Positions 50,434-60,842 of a stretch of DNA of 64,000 nucleotides are shown in pieces. The DNA comes from Lachnoanaerobaculum saburreum DSM 3986 (lineage in GTDB: Bacteria; Bacillota; Clostridia; Lachnospirales; Lachnospiraceae). The translations under genes were made by a program, and so were the position numbers. Every line of letters begins with the position of its first letter. Position 1 is the first letter of the stretch. Below the pieces are notes generated by a model. It searched no databases and had not been told where the DNA came from. It saw only the letters and a list, made by a program, of their open reading frames with translations. The stretch is from contig NZ_GL622296.1 of NCBI RefSeq assembly GCF_000185385.1, forward strand, positions 410,709 through 474,708, in the 5' to 3' direction.

Positions 50434-52686
50434 ATGCTGTTGCATCAAAAGATAAAAGGGCCGGATGATTTTTTTAAAAGACTGAGTATGAGAAAGCCGA
50501 GAGGAGTCTATTTTTACAGAATAAACTCCTATGATGAAACAATACTTGAATTTGTTAGAAAGTATTATGAATTGGCAAAAAAAGATGGTACAATCATTGA
50601 TACACATATTGAAAATCCGACAGCCGAAAATATCGCATATTTTAACGAGATTATCGGTGACAGATATGTGCATGGTCCGGGTTTTATAGCGGACGCTCTA
50701 AAGAGATGGTTGCCAAGGATCAGAGATTATGAGAGAGCATCTATGGCGGACGGAATCTTTGACAGCTTGGAGGTGTTAAGGCGACAGGGCAAAAATATAG
50801 AAATATTAAAGAACAATTTTACAAGGATAATGTGTTGGCTCTACTATAACTTTTATAATATTATGGAAAAGCTTGGAAGTGAGGATATACCGAAGATTAT
50901 ATTCTGGGGAAATGTAAACTTCTCGGAGCTTTCCACCTTGAATATATTATCAAATGCAGGAGCGGATATTATACTCTTGCAACCGGGCGGCGACTCACAG
51001 TACCTGGCAATAGATCCCAAATCGCAATTTTCAATAGATTTAAAAATGGGTACGGAAGGTTTTCCGCCCGGATTTAATCTGGATTGGCTTCTTAAGCTGT
51101 ATGAGGATGACAAGAACAGAAAACTCTTATACAGCGGCAATGTAAATATCAAGCCGAATACCAATACATGGCTTAGCGGTGATATCTTTGAAGATTTAAA
51201 GAATACTAAAAGAGGTGAGAATACCGCCTTTTTCTACAATATGTTTGTAAGGATAAACGGTTGTGACAACAGAAATAATTATATAAATGAATTATATCTT
51301 TTGTATCAGGACTTAAAGAGAGCAAACAGAAAGATACAGGTAATAAACAATAATATTTCAAATCCGAGTGTTGACGAGATAGCTAAGATAAAAAGAGGCA
51401 ATTATGCCAATGAAAATCAGCTTATTCTTGACCTGAAGACCAATATCAAGTTTACAAGCAATACCTTTATAGATGTTGCAAGAGATGCCTTTGTAGATAC
51501 TATGATTGAGACAAGTAAGCTTATGAATATGGATCTCAATAAGATACTGAACAAGGGCATATATATACTGTGTTGGATTAACAGATATATAGTGGAGTTG
51601 ATGAAAGGAACGGATATTCATTCTCCCACACCGATACTTATATATTTCGGTACTGTGGAAAGTGACAGTGAATGCCTGTTTTTAAAGATGGCGGCCAAGT
51701 TGCCGATAGATGTGGTTATATTTAACCCTGAAAAGATAAAAGATAAGCTTGAAGATAAAAATCTCTATGATATCCAATTTGACGAGACATTGAAAGTAAA
51801 GGAGTTTCCGACAGACAGCGCAGGTCTTACTATTAGTACAACGGCATATAATGCGGAAAGAGATTTGGACAGTATGATGTACTCTGATACAGGTATGTAC
51901 AGAGATATGCAGTTTGCAAAGGCAAATGCGATAAGACTGTCTACAACTTATGAAGAGATAGCCATATATTGGAAGCAGGAAGCCAGATTCAGACCGAATT
52001 TTTCTACGGTAGACAATGTGGTAAATATTCCTGTGATATGTGCAAAGGTTTCAGGTGTGCCAAACTCCGATATTGATACATATTTCGGCAAAATAAAAGA
52101 TTTGCTGACAGATACCACACTCCTATATAAGAATGAAAATATTTGTAAGAACAATGTAAGTGTGGCGGCGGGTGTGACTTCATTTTATAAAAATAACAGG
52201 CTTGATAAAGAGGGCATCAAAAAATGGGACGGGTTTAAATATGACTATCTTAGAGCCGAAACACAGGACTATATTTTAAGTAAGCTGTCTGCTCTTTTAA
52301 AGAGTAGAATAATAGTCGGAACGGGGCAAAACGGTGTCGAGTATAAGATTATTACAATTGTTTTAGACTTGCCTAAGGAAATTTTAAGATTTATACAAAG
52401 CTTTGATTTTACAAAATGCCCTCCAAAGCTTATAATAGTAAATACAACTGAGAGCATAATCTCGTTGGAGGACAGCATAATTGCGGCTTTTTTGAATTTG
52501 ATTGGCTTTGATATATTATTTTTTGTACCGACAGGCTATGATAATACCGGCAAATATTTCAACAATCAGATAATGGAAGAGCATATAATCGGCAATTATC
52601 TTTATGATGTAGCTATACCTGATTTCAGTAGGCTAAAGTCCGGCAAAGATAAGAAAAAATCATTTTTTGCCAGATTTTTTGGTTAA
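50434..52686 (+). CDS. yceG: YceG-family component of Ter-type module
   Basis: Named by similarity to the Bacillus YceG family (YceG_bac), a cytoplasmic component of ter operons with unknown chemistry. ATG 50434 follows AAAGGGG (the longer frame begins at 50416), giving 750 residues. It contains three divergent copies of a helix-strand-helix-strand unit: near DNA 50860-51060 (IPKIIFWGNV ... GADIILLQPGGD), 51560-51790 (TPILIYFGTV ... PIDVVIFNPEK) and 52380-52600 (PPKLIIVNTTE ... GFDILFFVPTGYDN). The C-terminus is basic (GKDKKKSFFARFFG), possibly membrane-binding. It starts 21 bases after the protease stop. Confidence 0.87.
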   Translation: MLLHQKIKGPDDFFKRLSMRKPRGVYFYRINSYDETILEFVRKYYELAKKDGTIIDTHIENPTAENIAYFNEIIGDRYVHGPGFIADALKRWLPRIRDYERASMADGIFDSLEVLRRQGKNIEILKNNFTRIMCWLYYNFYNIMEKLGSEDIPKIIFWGNVNFSELSTLNILSNAGADIILLQPGGDSQYLAIDPKSQFSIDLKMGTEGFPPGFNLDWLLKLYEDDKNRKLLYSGNVNIKPNTNTWLSGDIFEDLKNTKRGENTAFFYNMFVRINGCDNRNNYINELYLLYQDLKRANRKIQVINNNISNPSVDEIAKIKRGNYANENQLILDLKTNIKFTSNTFIDVARDAFVDTMIETSKLMNMDLNKILNKGIYILCWINRYIVELMKGTDIHSPTPILIYFGTVESDSECLFLKMAAKLPIDVVIFNPEKIKDKLEDKNLYDIQFDETLKVKEFPTDSAGLTISTTAYNAERDLDSMMYSDTGMYRDMQFAKANAIRLSTTYEEIAIYWKQEARFRPNFSTVDNVVNIPVICAKVSGVPNSDIDTYFGKIKDLLTDTTLLYKNENICKNNVSVAAGVTSFYKNNRLDKEGIKKWDGFKYDYLRAETQDYILSKLSALLKSRIIVGTGQNGVEYKIITIVLDLPKEILRFIQSFDFTKCPPKLIIVNTTESIISLEDSIIAAFLNLIGFDILFFVPTGYDNTGKYFNNQIMEEHIIGNYLYDVAIPDFSRLKSGKDKKKSFFARFFG

Positions 52687-52742
52687 TAAAACTATAGAAC
52701 TCTGTGTCTGCTGTTTTTAAAGCACAGAGCGAGGAGGGAAGA

Positions 52743-53885
52743 ATGGGACTCGATTTTTCAAAGGCAAAACAAAGTGAAGCCGGTGTAGTAACAAACACTG
52801 CTACAGAAGGTGAGACATTACCGGCTACCACTCAGACTTTCGATATTGCAATAGAGTCTGAGAAACTGAGAAATGATTTAGTTGATTCGGCAGAGGTGGA
52901 TGCACTTGTAAGTAAGATAGAGCTTAATAATCTTGACAGTATAGTGACCTTTGGCGGAGAAGTGGCTACTGAGATATCCAAGTCATCGGATTTGGTACTC
53001 AACAGCATGAATATCTCTCAGATCGAAGAGACATCCAAGATGCTTGGTGTACTTTCCAATATCATGAGTAAGTTTGATATTGAAGAGATTAAGCAGGATC
53101 CGGGTCTTTTTGATAAACTTTTTGGCGGTATCAAAAAGCAGCTTGATAAGATAATGGCAAAATATCAGACCATGGGCGGTGAGATTGACAAGATATATGT
53201 AGAGCTTAAAGGCTATGAAGGTGAGATCAAAGAGACCAACAAAAAGCTCAACACTATGTTTGACTCAAATGTAAATTATTACCATGATCTGCTTAAGTAT
53301 ATCTTGGCAGGTGAACAAGGCTGTAAAGAACTTGAGTCGGCTATCGCAGACAGAACTGCCGAGATGGAGCGCACCGGTGATAAGTCCATACAGTTTGAGC
53401 TTACCACTCTTAACAATGCACTTATGATGCTTGAGCAAAGAACACAGGATCTTAGAGTGGCTGAAAATGTGGCTATGCAGACTATTCCAATGTTAAAGAC
53501 AATGGAATTCAGCAATATAAACCTGATAAGAAAGATAAATTCGGCTTTTATTATAACATTGCCTATATTTAAACAGAGTCTGGCACAGGCTATTATGCTT
53601 AAGAGACAGAGATTGCAGGCGGAAGCACTATCAGAGCTTGATAAAAAGACAAATGAGATGATTTTAAAGAATGCAACCAATACTGTTGAACAGGCAAAAC
53701 TTACAGCACAGATGGCTTCAGGCAGCTCAATAAAAGTAGATACTCTTGAGAAGTCTTGGAAAACTATTGTAAACGGTATCGAAGAGACCAAGAGAATACA
53801 GGATGAAGCCAGAAGACAGAGAGCTGAAGACAAGGTAAAACTTGAAAATATTAAAAATGAATTTTATAAAAAATTCGGTGTATAA
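52743..53885 (+). CDS. telA: TelA-family toxic-anion-resistance protein
   Basis: A 380-residue coiled-coil-rich protein of the TelA/KlaA (YceH) family, long associated with tellurite resistance and, more broadly, envelope stress. Visible family segments: [66 protein letters not shown], and the C-terminal helix ([16 protein letters not shown]). The start ATG 52743 is preceded by GAGGAGGG; an upstream start at 52704 lies before that site. It lies between yceG and terD, the order of the Bacillus yceCDEFGH locus in different arrangement. Confidence 0.93.
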   Translation: MGLDFSKAKQSEAGVVTNTATEGETLPATTQTFDIAIESEKLRNDLVDSAEVDALVSKIELNNLDSIVTFGGEVATEISKSSDLVLNSMNISQIEETSKMLGVLSNIMSKFDIEEIKQDPGLFDKLFGGIKKQLDKIMAKYQTMGGEIDKIYVELKGYEGEIKETNKKLNTMFDSNVNYYHDLLKYILAGEQGCKELESAIADRTAEMERTGDKSIQFELTTLNNALMMLEQRTQDLRVAENVAMQTIPMLKTMEFSNINLIRKINSAFIITLPIFKQSLAQAIMLKRQRLQAEALSELDKKTNEMILKNATNTVEQAKLTAQMASGSSIKVDTLEKSWKTIVNGIEETKRIQDEARRQRAEDKVKLENIKNEFYKKFGV

Positions 53886-53896
53886 AGGAGGATTTT

Positions 53897-54478
53897 ATGC
53901 CAATCAATTTATCAAAGGGACAAAAAGTAGATTTAACAAAGACAAATCCGGGACTGAAAAAAGTTATCGTAGGTCTTGGATGGGATGTAAATGCATTTGA
54001 TTCAGGTGCGGACTTTGACCTTGATGCGGCGGCATTTATGGTAGGCTCAAACGGAAAATGCCCTACTGAAAAGGACTTTATTTTCTACGGTAATCTGAAG
54101 CATCCGTCAGAGAGTGTGGAGCATATGGGAGACAATCTGACAGGTGAAGGAGACGGAGATGATGAGCAGATAAAGATTGATTTGTCAAAGGTACCTGCAA
54201 ATATAGAAAAGATTGCATTTACCGTAACAATCTATGATGCGGAGTCAAGAAGACAGAACTTCGGTCAGGTTTCAAATGCCTATATCAGAATAGTGGATGA
54301 AGTGACAAATACAGAGATTATCAGATTTGACTTGGGTGAGGACTTCTCTATTGAGACTGCCGTAGTAGTCGGTGAACTTTATAAACATAACGGTGAGTGG
54401 AAGTTCAATGCTATAGGAAGCGGTTTCGGCGGCGGACTTGCCGCACTTTGCAACCACTACGGAATAGAAGTGGCATAG
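53897..54478 (+). CDS. terD: TerD-domain calcium-binding stress protein 1
   Basis: A 193-residue TerD-domain protein. The family binds Ca2+ through acidic loops: [15 protein letters not shown] and [21 protein letters not shown] are both present in full. The two-sheet fold is otherwise regular ([47 protein letters not shown]). It belongs to the TelA/YceG operon and may form complexes at the membrane in stress. GGAGG precedes the start. Confidence 0.95.
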   Translation: MPINLSKGQKVDLTKTNPGLKKVIVGLGWDVNAFDSGADFDLDAAAFMVGSNGKCPTEKDFIFYGNLKHPSESVEHMGDNLTGEGDGDDEQIKIDLSKVPANIEKIAFTVTIYDAESRRQNFGQVSNAYIRIVDEVTNTEIIRFDLGEDFSIETAVVVGELYKHNGEWKFNAIGSGFGGGLAALCNHYGIEVA

Positions 54479-54500
54479 GTAAAAGAGAGCAGGAGGATTT

Positions 54501-55106
54501 ATGTCTATCAGTTTACAAAAGGGACAAAAGGTAAGTCTTACAAAGGAAAATGCAGGCCTTAAAAAGATTGTAGTCGGACTTGGCTGGGATGAAGCTAAAA
54601 AAAGCGGCGGATTTTTATCATCACTGTTCGGCGGTTCAAGCGGTGAAAGCAATATCGACTGTGATGCATCAGCTTTTCTTTTACAGGACGGCAAGTTGGT
54701 ACATAAAGAAGATGTTGTATACTACGGCAATCTTCGTCACAGATCCGGTACAGTTATTCATATGGGCGACAACCTGACAGGTGCAGGTGAGGGAGATGAT
54801 GAACAGATTACAATCGACCTTGCAAGTGTTCCGGCAGAGTATGACAGAATAGTCATTGTTGTAAATATCTATCAGGCAAAACAAAGACATCAGGAGTTCG
54901 GAATGATAAGAAATGCATTTATCAGACTTGTAGATGCTTCAAACAACAAAGAGATACTTAAGTACGATCTTACAGAAAACTATGCAGGCATGACCGCAAT
55001 GATTTTTGGAGAGGTGTACAGACATAACGGTGAGTGGAAGTTCTCAGCTGTAGGACAGGGTACCACAGATGCAAGCCTTGGAGAACTTGCAAATAGGTAC
55101 ATATAA
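54501..55106 (+). CDS. terD: TerD-domain calcium-binding stress protein 2
   Basis: A 201-residue TerD paralogue. The second acidic loop ([21 protein letters not shown]) is intact. The first loop carries a Gly/Ser-rich insert (KKSGGFLSSLFGGSSGESN) before NIDCDASAFLL, a variant also seen in Bacillus-type TerD paralogues. Start preceded by AGGAGG. It is 22 bases after the first copy, so the two are probably expressed together and may form hetero-oligomers. Confidence 0.95.
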   Translation: MSISLQKGQKVSLTKENAGLKKIVVGLGWDEAKKSGGFLSSLFGGSSGESNIDCDASAFLLQDGKLVHKEDVVYYGNLRHRSGTVIHMGDNLTGAGEGDDEQITIDLASVPAEYDRIVIVVNIYQAKQRHQEFGMIRNAFIRLVDASNNKEILKYDLTENYAGMTAMIFGEVYRHNGEWKFSAVGQGTTDASLGELANRYI

Positions 55107-55159
55107 TACTTTTAATTATTGTGAAACTGTTGTAAAATAGTCTGGTTATTATAAATTAC

Positions 55160-55183
55160 GGGAGAGAGCTTTTGCTTTCTCCT
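55160..55183 (+). other. Leader hairpin before the Ca2+ ATPase gene
   Basis: GGAGAGAGC pairs with GCTTTCTCC around TTTT, one G-U pair, ahead of a ribosome site (AAAGAGG). It could be an attenuator or a stabilising leader; a separate promoter for the ATPase was not clear. Confidence 0.4.
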
Positions 55184-55206
55184 AAAACTTTGAAAGAGGA
55201 AATTAT

Positions 55207-57876
55207 ATGAAATTTACCGGTTTGACTGAGAAAGAAGTAGAGCAGTCAAGACAGAAAAACGGCTCAAATGTGATTCCCGATTCCGAACCGACCACCTTTT
55301 GGCAGGAATTTAGAGAATCGTTTAACGATCCGATAATAAGGATACTCCTTGCAATTGCGGCACTTATGATAGCGATGTATTTTTTCGGACATGCAGAGAT
55401 TTATGAGTCGCTTGGAATTATAATTGCAGTAATCATAGTTGCTTTTGTATCTGCAAAGACAGGAGTGGCAAGCGATACCAAGTATCGTGAGCTGAAGGAC
55501 AACACAAAGAAGGATACCTGTAAGGTCTATAGAAACGGTGTTGTAACTATCATAGACGTAGATGATGTGGTAGTAGGTGATCTGGTACTTTTACAGTCGG
55601 GAGATAAGATACCGGCGGACGGTATTCTAATAAACGGGGATTTAAGAGTGGACAACTCCGCACTTAACGGTGAAGCTGAGGAATGTAAAAAGACTGCTGC
55701 CGACGAGTCTTTTGAACTTAGAGAAGATATAACAGGTGATACCTTTGTAGATGCTCACTCACTTTTTAGAGGTGCGGTGGTATTTGACGGTGAGGGTGTT
55801 TTAGCGGTAAAAAGAGTCGGACTTAAGTCAATGATGGGTAAGATGGCTCTTGAGATGAATGAGGAAGACCCTGATTCACCGCTTAAGGTAAAGCTTGGAA
55901 AGCTTGCACATCAGATATCCATATTCGGATATGTAGGTGCGGTAGTTATTGCGGTTTTGTACCTCGCATACTTTGTAATAAGAGCCGGCGGATTTGCTCC
56001 TTATTTTGCACTTGGAATCGAGTATATAGTGCAGGATATTATAAAGGCGGTTACACTGGCTATAGTTATTGTAGTTTGTGCGGTACCTGAAGGTTTGCCT
56101 CTTATGATATCGCTTGTGCTTATGCAAAATACCAGCAGGATGCTTGACCACAATGTCCTTGTAAGAAAGGCGGAGGGTATTGAGACGGCCGGTTCACTGA
56201 ATATACTTTTCAGTGATAAGACAGGTACCATCACAAAGGGCAGCCTTGAAGTGGTGGATTTCTTTACGGCGGACGGCAACTCTATAGAGATTAAAGAACT
56301 TAGTAAGCACAGCAAGGTAAAAGGTCTTGTAGATATTGCAATCGGTAAAAATACACAGTCACTGTTTGATGACAGAGGGGTTGTAATCGGCGGTAATGCT
56401 ACAGATCAGGCACTTATGAAGTTTATCGGAAAAGATACTTTCAATGCACTGGGAGACAATAAAGATTTGGCGGTCGGAGCGCATCAGGGATTCAATTCAA
56501 CAAATAAGTTCAGTCAGGCAAGGATAGATTCGCTTGGTAAGACTTTTTATAAGGGTGCGCCTGAAAGACTGCTTGCAAAGGCAAAAAAGTACCTTGATGA
56601 GAACGGTGAAGTAAAGACTGTTGATAAGGCGGTACTTGACAGAAAGATAGATGAGCTTGCAGCAAGAGCGATGAGAGTTTTGGCATTCGGATACTCACAA
56701 AAAGAGCTTGTACAAAATTCTATCAATGATGATGTGGTTATTATAGGTCTTGTAGGCATCAGAGATGATGTCAGAGCTGAGGCAAAGGATGCTATCGCGG
56801 AAGTTATGGGAGCAGGTATTCAGGTTGTAATGATTACAGGTGACAGACTTGAGACGGCTGTAGCTATTGCAAAAGATGCAGGTCTTTTGAAAAATACTTC
56901 AGACAGAGCGATTTCATCAGCAGAATTAAATGAGATGAGTGATGATGAAGTAAAGAAACTTATTCCGCATATCAGAGTAATTGCCAGAGCCCTTCCTACA
57001 GATAAGTCAAGAATGGTCAGACTCTGTCAGGAGATGAATCTTGTTGTAGGTATGACCGGTGACGGTGTAAATGATTCACCTGCATTAAAGAGAGCGGATG
57101 TAGGCTTTGCTATGGGTAACGGTACTGAGGCGGCCAAGGAGGCCGGAGAGATTGTAATACTTGATGACAACTTCAGGTCAATAAAGGATGCCATACTCTA
57201 CGGCAGAACAATCTATCACAATATACTTAAGTTCTGTAAGTTCCAGCTTGTTATCAATGTAACTGCGGTTATAGTAAGTGCTGTTGCTCCTTTCTTTGGA
57301 ATAGAAGAACCGCTGAAGGTAACCCACCTTCTGTTTGTAAACCTTGTAATGGACGGTCTGGGAGCTATAATGCTTGGTAATGAGCCTGCAAAGGAAAGCT
57401 ATATGCTTGAAAAGCCGAGAAGAAGAGATGAAAATATCGTCAGCAGGAATATGGCTGTTCAAATCCTTACTATGGGACTTTGGCTGACAATTATAAGTTT
57501 TATATATCTTAAAGTACCGTTTTTCCTTAATCTGTTTGGCGGAAATGTTGATGAATTGATTACAGGTTACTTTGTACTGTTTATAGCAAGTGCATTGTTT
57601 AACGGATTCAATGTCAGAGATGACGGCTTCGGTATCTTTAGCGGATTAAAAGAAAACCCGGGATTTTTAAAGGTATTCTTTGCCATTATTATAGTACAGG
57701 CATTGATAGTAAATTCAGGTTTAATACCGCTTGCACCTTTCCAATTTATCGGAAGGATGTTCAGCTGTGTACCTTTCGGTATAGTCGGCTGGATAACAGT
57801 ATATATATTGGCGTTCACAATGATACCGGCAGATCTGCTTAGAAAAGTTGTAACGGGAACATATAAGAATGCGTAA
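55207..57876 (+). CDS. PMCA/SERCA-type calcium-translocating P-type ATPase
   Basis: An 889-residue P2B-type ATPase with ten predicted TM helices. Phosphorylation Asp337 (SDKTGTITKG), hinge TGDGVNDSPALK, M4 VPEGLPLMI (Glu ligand), M5 QLVINVTAV (Asn) and M6 FVNLVMDGLGA (Asn/Asp) give the single-site (site II) pattern of plasma-membrane Ca2+ pumps. Mn2+ transport is also possible for this class. It follows two TerD genes by 100 bases and stands where many ter operons have the membrane protein TerC. No calmodulin-type C-terminal tail is present. Confidence 0.9.
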   Translation: MKFTGLTEKEVEQSRQKNGSNVIPDSEPTTFWQEFRESFNDPIIRILLAIAALMIAMYFFGHAEIYESLGIIIAVIIVAFVSAKTGVASDTKYRELKDNTKKDTCKVYRNGVVTIIDVDDVVVGDLVLLQSGDKIPADGILINGDLRVDNSALNGEAEECKKTAADESFELREDITGDTFVDAHSLFRGAVVFDGEGVLAVKRVGLKSMMGKMALEMNEEDPDSPLKVKLGKLAHQISIFGYVGAVVIAVLYLAYFVIRAGGFAPYFALGIEYIVQDIIKAVTLAIVIVVCAVPEGLPLMISLVLMQNTSRMLDHNVLVRKAEGIETAGSLNILFSDKTGTITKGSLEVVDFFTADGNSIEIKELSKHSKVKGLVDIAIGKNTQSLFDDRGVVIGGNATDQALMKFIGKDTFNALGDNKDLAVGAHQGFNSTNKFSQARIDSLGKTFYKGAPERLLAKAKKYLDENGEVKTVDKAVLDRKIDELAARAMRVLAFGYSQKELVQNSINDDVVIIGLVGIRDDVRAEAKDAIAEVMGAGIQVVMITGDRLETAVAIAKDAGLLKNTSDRAISSAELNEMSDDEVKKLIPHIRVIARALPTDKSRMVRLCQEMNLVVGMTGDGVNDSPALKRADVGFAMGNGTEAAKEAGEIVILDDNFRSIKDAILYGRTIYHNILKFCKFQLVINVTAVIVSAVAPFFGIEEPLKVTHLLFVNLVMDGLGAIMLGNEPAKESYMLEKPRRRDENIVSRNMAVQILTMGLWLTIISFIYLKVPFFLNLFGGNVDELITGYFVLFIASALFNGFNVRDDGFGIFSGLKENPGFLKVFFAIIIVQALIVNSGLIPLAPFQFIGRMFSCVPFGIVGWITVYILAFTMIPADLLRKVVTGTYKNA

Positions 57877-57883
57877 TAATAAC

Positions 57884-57909
57884 AAAGGCGTCCAAAAGGG
57901 GCGTCTTTA
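57884..57909 (+). terminator. Terminator after the Ca2+ ATPase gene
   Basis: AAAGGCGTCC pairs with GGGCGTCTTT (two G-U pairs), followed by TTAT. It ends the Ter island transcript. Confidence 0.65.
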
Positions 57910-58049
57910 TTAAATTGAATTATATATAAGATAAATTTATGTCGATAAGTTTCAGACTGCTTATTTTCCCCTCCTTTACTTTTTGTTCATTTTTTGTTAA
58001 AATTAGAATGTTGTTTTGAACAATGAAAATTGAATAAGGAGGTGCTTTT

Positions 58050-59606
58050 ATGTCACAACTGGGAAGTATAATAATAGCGGTGATACTCTCGATAGTTGTT
58101 GTGGCGCCTCTAAGTTGGAGTTTAGCGATTGCTCATCGTAAAAAGTCATATGAAGATAAAATCGGATCAGCAGAGATTAAATCCAGAGAAATAATAGAGG
58201 AAGCCTTAAAAACAGCCGAAACAAAGAAACGTGAAGCTCTCTTGGAAGCGAAAGAAGAGTCAATAAAGACAAAAAACGAGCTTGACAGAGAGGTGAAAGA
58301 GAGAAGGGCGGAGTTGGCCCGCTATGAGAAAAGAGTACTTAGCAAAGAAGAGAACTTGGACAAGAAGCAGGATTTACTTGAAAAGAAGGAAGAAAGTGTT
58401 CTTGCAAGAGAAGAAAGCATACTTTCAAGAAGTAAAGAAGTAGAGACCCTGTATAATAAGGGGATAGCTGAGCTTGAGAGGATATCAGGTCTTACAAGTG
58501 ATCAGGCTAAGGAATTTTTATTGCAATCAGTTGAAGATGAAGTGAAACATGACAAGGCAAAACTAATCAAAGAGTTAGAGAATGCCGCAAAGGATGAAGC
58601 CGATAAAAAGGCTAAGGAATATGTGGTAACTGCAATTCAAAGATGTGCAGCAGACCATGTAGCGGAAACAACAGTTTCAGTAGTGGCGTTGCCCAATGAT
58701 GATATGAAAGGCAGGATTATTGGCCGTGAGGGTAGAAACATACGTACACTGGAGCAGCTTACAGGAGTAGAGCTTATCATAGATGATACACCCGAGGCGG
58801 TAGTTTTATCCTGTTTTGATCCTGTAAGGAGAGAAGTAGCCAGAGTAGCACTTGAGAAGTTGATTGTTGACGGTCGTATCCATCCTGCAAGAATCGAAGA
58901 GATGGTGGACAGAGCAAAAAAAGAAGTCGACAATATAATGAGAGAAGAAGGTGAGAATGCAGCACTTGAGGTAGGTGTGCATGGTATACATCCGGAACTT
59001 ATCAAATTGCTTGGAAGAATGAAATTCAGAACCAGCTATGGTCAGAATGCTTTGAAACATTCTGTAGAAGTGGCACAGCTGGCAGGACTTTTAGCAGCGG
59101 AAGTTGGAGTGGATATTAGATTGGCAAAGAGAGCCGGTTTATTACATGATATTGGAAAAGCCATCGACCATGAGGTGGAAGGTTCACATGTTCAGATTGG
59201 TGTGGAGCTTTGTAAGAAATACAAAGAACATCCTGTTGTAATCAATTCTGTGGAATCACATCATGGAGATGTTGATCCGGAGTCACTTATAGCTTGTCTG
59301 GTTCAGGCGGCAGATACTATATCGGCAGCCAGACCCGGTGCAAGAAGAGAGACCTTGGAGACATATACTAACAGATTAAGTCAGCTTGAGGAGATCACAA
59401 CTTCATTTGACGGGGTTGAGAAGTCATTTGCCATACAGGCAGGCCGTGAGGTAAGAATTATGGTATTACCTGAAAGAGTAAGTGATGACGATATGGTTAT
59501 ATTGGCCAGAAATATCTCAAAGAGAATAGAAGAAGAGATGCAATACCCGGGTCAAATCAAGGTAAATGTAATCAGAGAATCAAGAGTGGCGGATGTTGCA
59601 AGATAA
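58050..59606 (+). CDS. rny: Ribonuclease Y
   Basis: Membrane-bound endoribonuclease that starts mRNA decay in many Gram-positive bacteria. The 518-residue protein has an N-terminal TM ([20 protein letters not shown]), a long coiled coil (about 30-200), a KH RNA-binding domain ([25 protein letters not shown]) and an HD domain with His366-Asp367 ([12 protein letters not shown]). Start ATG 58050 follows AAGGAGG. Length is usual. It is a single-gene unit with its own terminator. Confidence 0.97.
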   Translation: MSQLGSIIIAVILSIVVVAPLSWSLAIAHRKKSYEDKIGSAEIKSREIIEEALKTAETKKREALLEAKEESIKTKNELDREVKERRAELARYEKRVLSKEENLDKKQDLLEKKEESVLAREESILSRSKEVETLYNKGIAELERISGLTSDQAKEFLLQSVEDEVKHDKAKLIKELENAAKDEADKKAKEYVVTAIQRCAADHVAETTVSVVALPNDDMKGRIIGREGRNIRTLEQLTGVELIIDDTPEAVVLSCFDPVRREVARVALEKLIVDGRIHPARIEEMVDRAKKEVDNIMREEGENAALEVGVHGIHPELIKLLGRMKFRTSYGQNALKHSVEVAQLAGLLAAEVGVDIRLAKRAGLLHDIGKAIDHEVEGSHVQIGVELCKKYKEHPVVINSVESHHGDVDPESLIACLVQAADTISAARPGARRETLETYTNRLSQLEEITTSFDGVEKSFAIQAGREVRIMVLPERVSDDDMVILARNISKRIEEEMQYPGQIKVNVIRESRVADVAR

Positions 59607-59610
59607 TAAT

Positions 59611-59644
59611 AAGGGAGATGGCGAAAGGCTGTCGCCCTTTTTTT
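59611..59644 (+). terminator. Terminator after rny
   Basis: GGCGA pairs with TCGCC around a 7-base loop, with an outer AAGGG/CCTT part, followed by seven T. Confidence 0.8.
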
Positions 59645-59698
59645 AGCGGACAAAACCTCAATAATATTTGATTTTAATTAAAATTCATATAATAGTAA

Positions 59699-59727
59699 TT
59701 GACTGAAAGTGTAAATTAGTATTTAAT
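59699..59727 (+). promoter_or_regulatory. Promoter of the wall-binding-repeat protein gene
   Basis: TTGACT (59699-59704), 17-base spacer, TTTAAT (59722-59727), 49 bases before the start. Confidence 0.55.
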
Positions 59728-59775
59728 ATTAAGGAGAGAGTTCTTTAGTAAATATGATTGAAAGGATATAGATAT

Positions 59776-60750
59776 ATGATCAGTTTTGAAAAGAAATTTG
59801 CAATAGTGATGTTAAGCGGAATAATGAGTTTGGCAGCTTCTATGACGGCATTTGCCGCCTCGGGAATAAAGTCGGTAAAGATAAATATAAAGTCGGATGC
59901 TGTAACGGTAGGTAAGCCCAGGAATATAGATGATATTACAGTAAGTACATCGGGAAGTAGCTACAGCATAGAGGGTGTGGATTTCTTAGATATGGGTACC
60001 AATTGGGAGCTTACAGATATTCCGAAGATAACAGTACATTTGGCGGCTGATGATAACTACTACTTCAGTGTATATAAGGCGGAGGATTTTAAGATTACAG
60101 GTGGAGAACTGATAGAAGCAAGAAGAGAGAATACTTCAAATGATCTGTATGTAGATATCAAATTGCCTGCACTTACAGATCAGGTTTCACTGATAGAGAG
60201 TGTGACATTGAACAGCTCGGGTCAAGCTACATGGTCCGGGGCACAGGGAGCTTCAGGCTATCAGATAAAGCTTATCAGAGACAATTCATCTACAATAGGC
60301 GGTGTACAGAACCTTACAACAAACAGTGCAGATTTAAAATATCTTATGAACAGACAGGGAACTTATGTACTTAAGGTACGTGCTTTAAGCAGTGATAATT
60401 CTAAGAGCGGCAGCTGGGTAGCCTCAAATGCTGTCAGTATAAGTCAGGCTGATGCAGATAAGAATTACAGTGAGAGTCAGAGCCGGACAACACAGGGTAC
60501 ATGGCAGCACAACGATAAGGGCTGGTGGTATACACAGGCTGACGGAAGTTATGTAAAATCTGCATGGAAGCAGATAGGTAGTGACTGGTACTACTTCAAT
60601 GCCGACGGATATATGCTTGTAGGATGGCAGCAGATAGGCGGTAACTGGTACTATATGGATTTAAATACCGGAAAGATGCTCTCAAACGCTACAACACCTG
60701 ACGGATACTATGTAGGAGCCTCAGGCATATACAGTGCAAACGGGAAATAA
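59776..60750 (+). CDS. Secreted protein with cell-wall-binding repeats
   Basis: A 324-residue exported protein. Signal peptide residues 1-28 (AIVMLSGIMSLAASMTAFA). Two beta-rich domains follow: a region at about 30-140 and a fibronectin-III-like unit (about 145-225; SGQATWSGAQGASGYQIKLI). The C-terminus has choline-binding-type repeats (GWWYTQADGSYVKSAWKQIG, DWYYFNADGYMLVGWQQIG, NWYYMDLNTGKM) that would bind wall polymers. It is probably a non-covalently attached surface protein. Start ATG 59776 follows AAAGGA. Confidence 0.88.
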   Translation: MISFEKKFAIVMLSGIMSLAASMTAFAASGIKSVKINIKSDAVTVGKPRNIDDITVSTSGSSYSIEGVDFLDMGTNWELTDIPKITVHLAADDNYYFSVYKAEDFKITGGELIEARRENTSNDLYVDIKLPALTDQVSLIESVTLNSSGQATWSGAQGASGYQIKLIRDNSSTIGGVQNLTTNSADLKYLMNRQGTYVLKVRALSSDNSKSGSWVASNAVSISQADADKNYSESQSRTTQGTWQHNDKGWWYTQADGSYVKSAWKQIGSDWYYFNADGYMLVGWQQIGGNWYYMDLNTGKMLSNATTPDGYYVGASGIYSANGK

Positions 60751-60773
60751 TTATAGTTAAGTCATATTCTCAT

Positions 60774-60825
60774 AAAAAAGGTCTAAGACCGTCGCAAATA
60801 ATATGTGATGTCTAAGACCTTTTTA
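60774..60825. terminator. Convergent terminator before lacZ
   Basis: AAAAAGGTCT pairs with AGACCTTTTT with an extended AAGAC/GTCTA part. A-rich on one side and T-rich on the other, it can serve both the + strand gene and lacZ on the minus strand. Confidence 0.8.
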
Positions 60826-60842
60826 TTGTATTATTTAATGTG

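Noticed and set aside
53279-53833. A 184-codon minus-strand frame inside telA
   Set aside because: Antisense shadow; the + strand encodes clear TelA motifs over the same span.
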